Source of the DNA: Deltaproteobacteria bacterium | GTDB lineage: Bacteria; Desulfobacterota; Dissulfuribacteria; Dissulfuribacterales; QOAL01 | Assembly (NCBI GenBank): GCA_015486425.1 | Contig: WFRQ01000245.1 | Location: 1 to 5,536, forward strand | DNA: 5,536 bases | Reading direction: 5' to 3' | Notes under the pieces: generated by a model | The model's input: the letters and a program-made list of their open reading frames with translations, nothing else | The model's database searches: none | What the model was told of the DNA's origin: nothing | In this document: piece after piece, positions 4,601 to 5,536 of the stretch | Layout: each line of letters begins with the position of its first letter | Numbering within the stretch: the stretch's first letter is position 1 | Position numbers and translations under genes: made by a program

Positions 4601-5536
4601 ATGACAGAAAACAGATATAACGGCTTTGTCCGTTCCCTGGCCCCGCTCATCGGTGAAGAGCGGATTTTCACAGATACCCTGCACTGCCTGGCCTATGGCA
4701 CGGACGGCGGTTTTTACCGGCTCCAGCCGCAGGTGGTGGTACGGGTTCAGTCCGAGGAGGAGATGCAGCACTGTCTGCGCCAGGCTTGTGAGCGCGGCCT
4801 GCCCGTGACCTTTCGCGCGGCCGGTACCTCGCTTTCCGGTCAGAGCGTGTCCGATTCTATCCTGCTCATGGCAAGCGAGGGCTGGGAAGGCTACGAGGTG
4901 CTGGAGGAGGGCAGGAAGATCCGCCTCCAGCCGGGCATTGTCGGCGGCCGGGTCAATGCGATCCTCGCTCCTTACGGCCGCAAGTTCGGTCCGGACCCCG
5001 CCTCCATCAACGCGGCAATGGTGGGCGGCATTATTATCAACAATGCCAGCGGCATGAACTGCGGTACCCATGAAAATGCCTACCAGACCATTGAATCGGC
5101 CCGGATCATCTTTGCCGACGGCACCCTGCTCGACACCGGGGACCCGGCAAGCCGCGAGGCCTTCCGGAGGCAGCGGCCCGGGTTCATTGGCAGGATCGAG
5201 GAAATCCGTGACCGGGTGCGGGCGAATGCGGAGCTCAGTGCTCGGATCAGGAAAAAATACAGTATCAAGAACACCACCGGCCTGTCCATTAACCCCTTTC
5301 TCGACTACGACGATCCCTTTCACATCATTCTCAACCTGCTCATCGGCTCCGAAGGCGTGCTGGCTTTTATCGCCGAGGTGGTGATGCGCACGGTGGTCAA
5401 CCACCCGCACAAGGCCAGTGCCATGGCCTATTTCCCCGATATTGTCACGGCCTGCGAGGCCGTGGTTGCCCTGAAAGAGGGCCCGGTGGACGGGGCCGAG
5501 CTTCTCGACCGGCTGGCATTACGCTCGGTGCAGGAC
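4601..5536 (+). CDS. dld-II: D-lactate dehydrogenase, FAD-binding, Dld-II type (partial, 3' end missing)
   Basis: The frame is open from ATG 4601 to the window end (312 residues), so only the flavin half is seen. It belongs to the vanillyl-alcohol-oxidase-type FAD oxidoreductases. RAAGTSLSGQ (72-81), PDPAS (131-135) and GGIIINNASGMNCGT (142-156) form the FAD-binding domain. KYSIKNTTG (219-227) and GSEGVLAF (249-256) mark the junction and beginning of the FAD-oxidase C domain. The YGTD near the N-terminus and these motifs resemble Shewanella Dld-II, a protein of about 940 residues with C-terminal [4Fe-4S] and CCG domains, better than short GlcD. It would oxidise D-lactate to pyruvate at the membrane and feed electrons to quinone or other carriers. 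An in-frame TAA at 4592-4594 excludes an earlier start. The ribosome binding site is weak (AAGAG). The lctP neighbour supports lactate; glycolate or another 2-hydroxy acid remains possible. Confidence 0.88.
   Translation, partial: MTENRYNGFVRSLAPLIGEERIFTDTLHCLAYGTDGGFYRLQPQVVVRVQSEEEMQHCLRQACERGLPVTFRAAGTSLSGQSVSDSILLMASEGWEGYEVLEEGRKIRLQPGIVGGRVNAILAPYGRKFGPDPASINAAMVGGIIINNASGMNCGTHENAYQTIESARIIFADGTLLDTGDPASREAFRRQRPGFIGRIEEIRDRVRANAELSARIRKKYSIKNTTGLSINPFLDYDDPFHIILNLLIGSEGVLAFIAEVVMRTVVNHPHKASAMAYFPDIVTACEAVVALKEGPVDGAELLDRLALRSVQD

Noticed and set aside
4508..5410. A 300-codon open frame on the minus strand.
   Set aside because: It is antisense to the dehydrogenase gene, whose plus-strand frame carries clear FAD-binding motifs. 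Strong GC bias at third positions leaves the opposite strand open. The translation shows no recognisable domain.

Overview
The window looks like a chromosomal segment of a respiratory, lactate-using Gram-negative bacterium. The pairing of a lactate permease with a Dld-II-type FAD lactate dehydrogenase, the palindromic intergenic repeats and the mixed base composition would fit a sulfate-reducing Desulfobulbales-like (Desulfobacterota) lineage, but a gammaproteobacterium of Shewanella type cannot be excluded from these bases alone. The assignment is an inference from gene content, not a database match.

Layout. Positions 1-358 carry no gene. They hold a mosaic of palindromic repeats (a two-hairpin unit present twice in opposite orientation at 4-144, then a degenerate CGTCATCCC...GGGATCCAG REP-like element at about 152-220) and a probable terminator for the leftward genes. 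Positions 359-2445 hold two tightly coupled minus-strand genes. The first transcribed (1276-2445) encodes an unnamed membrane protein whose cytosolic half has a metzincin-type zinc signature lacking the catalytic glutamate. The second (359-1273) encodes a six-helix voltage-gated-type potassium channel. Positions 2446-2831 are an AT-rich divergent intergenic region with promoter candidates and several operator-like repeats. Positions 2832-4511 encode an LctP-family lactate permease on the plus strand. After an 89-bp gap containing a strong hairpin, a Dld-II-like D-lactate dehydrogenase begins at 4601 and runs off the window end.

Function. The rightward pair forms a lactate uptake and oxidation module: LctP imports lactate with protons, and the flavoprotein oxidises (probably D-)lactate to pyruvate and passes electrons to the respiratory chain. 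The leftward pair is the less understood part. A predicted K+ channel appears to be co-translated with a membrane-anchored, apparently inactivated metzincin-like protein, which could be an accessory or sensory subunit. The two modules share a 386-bp regulatory region, so co-regulation is possible but not shown.
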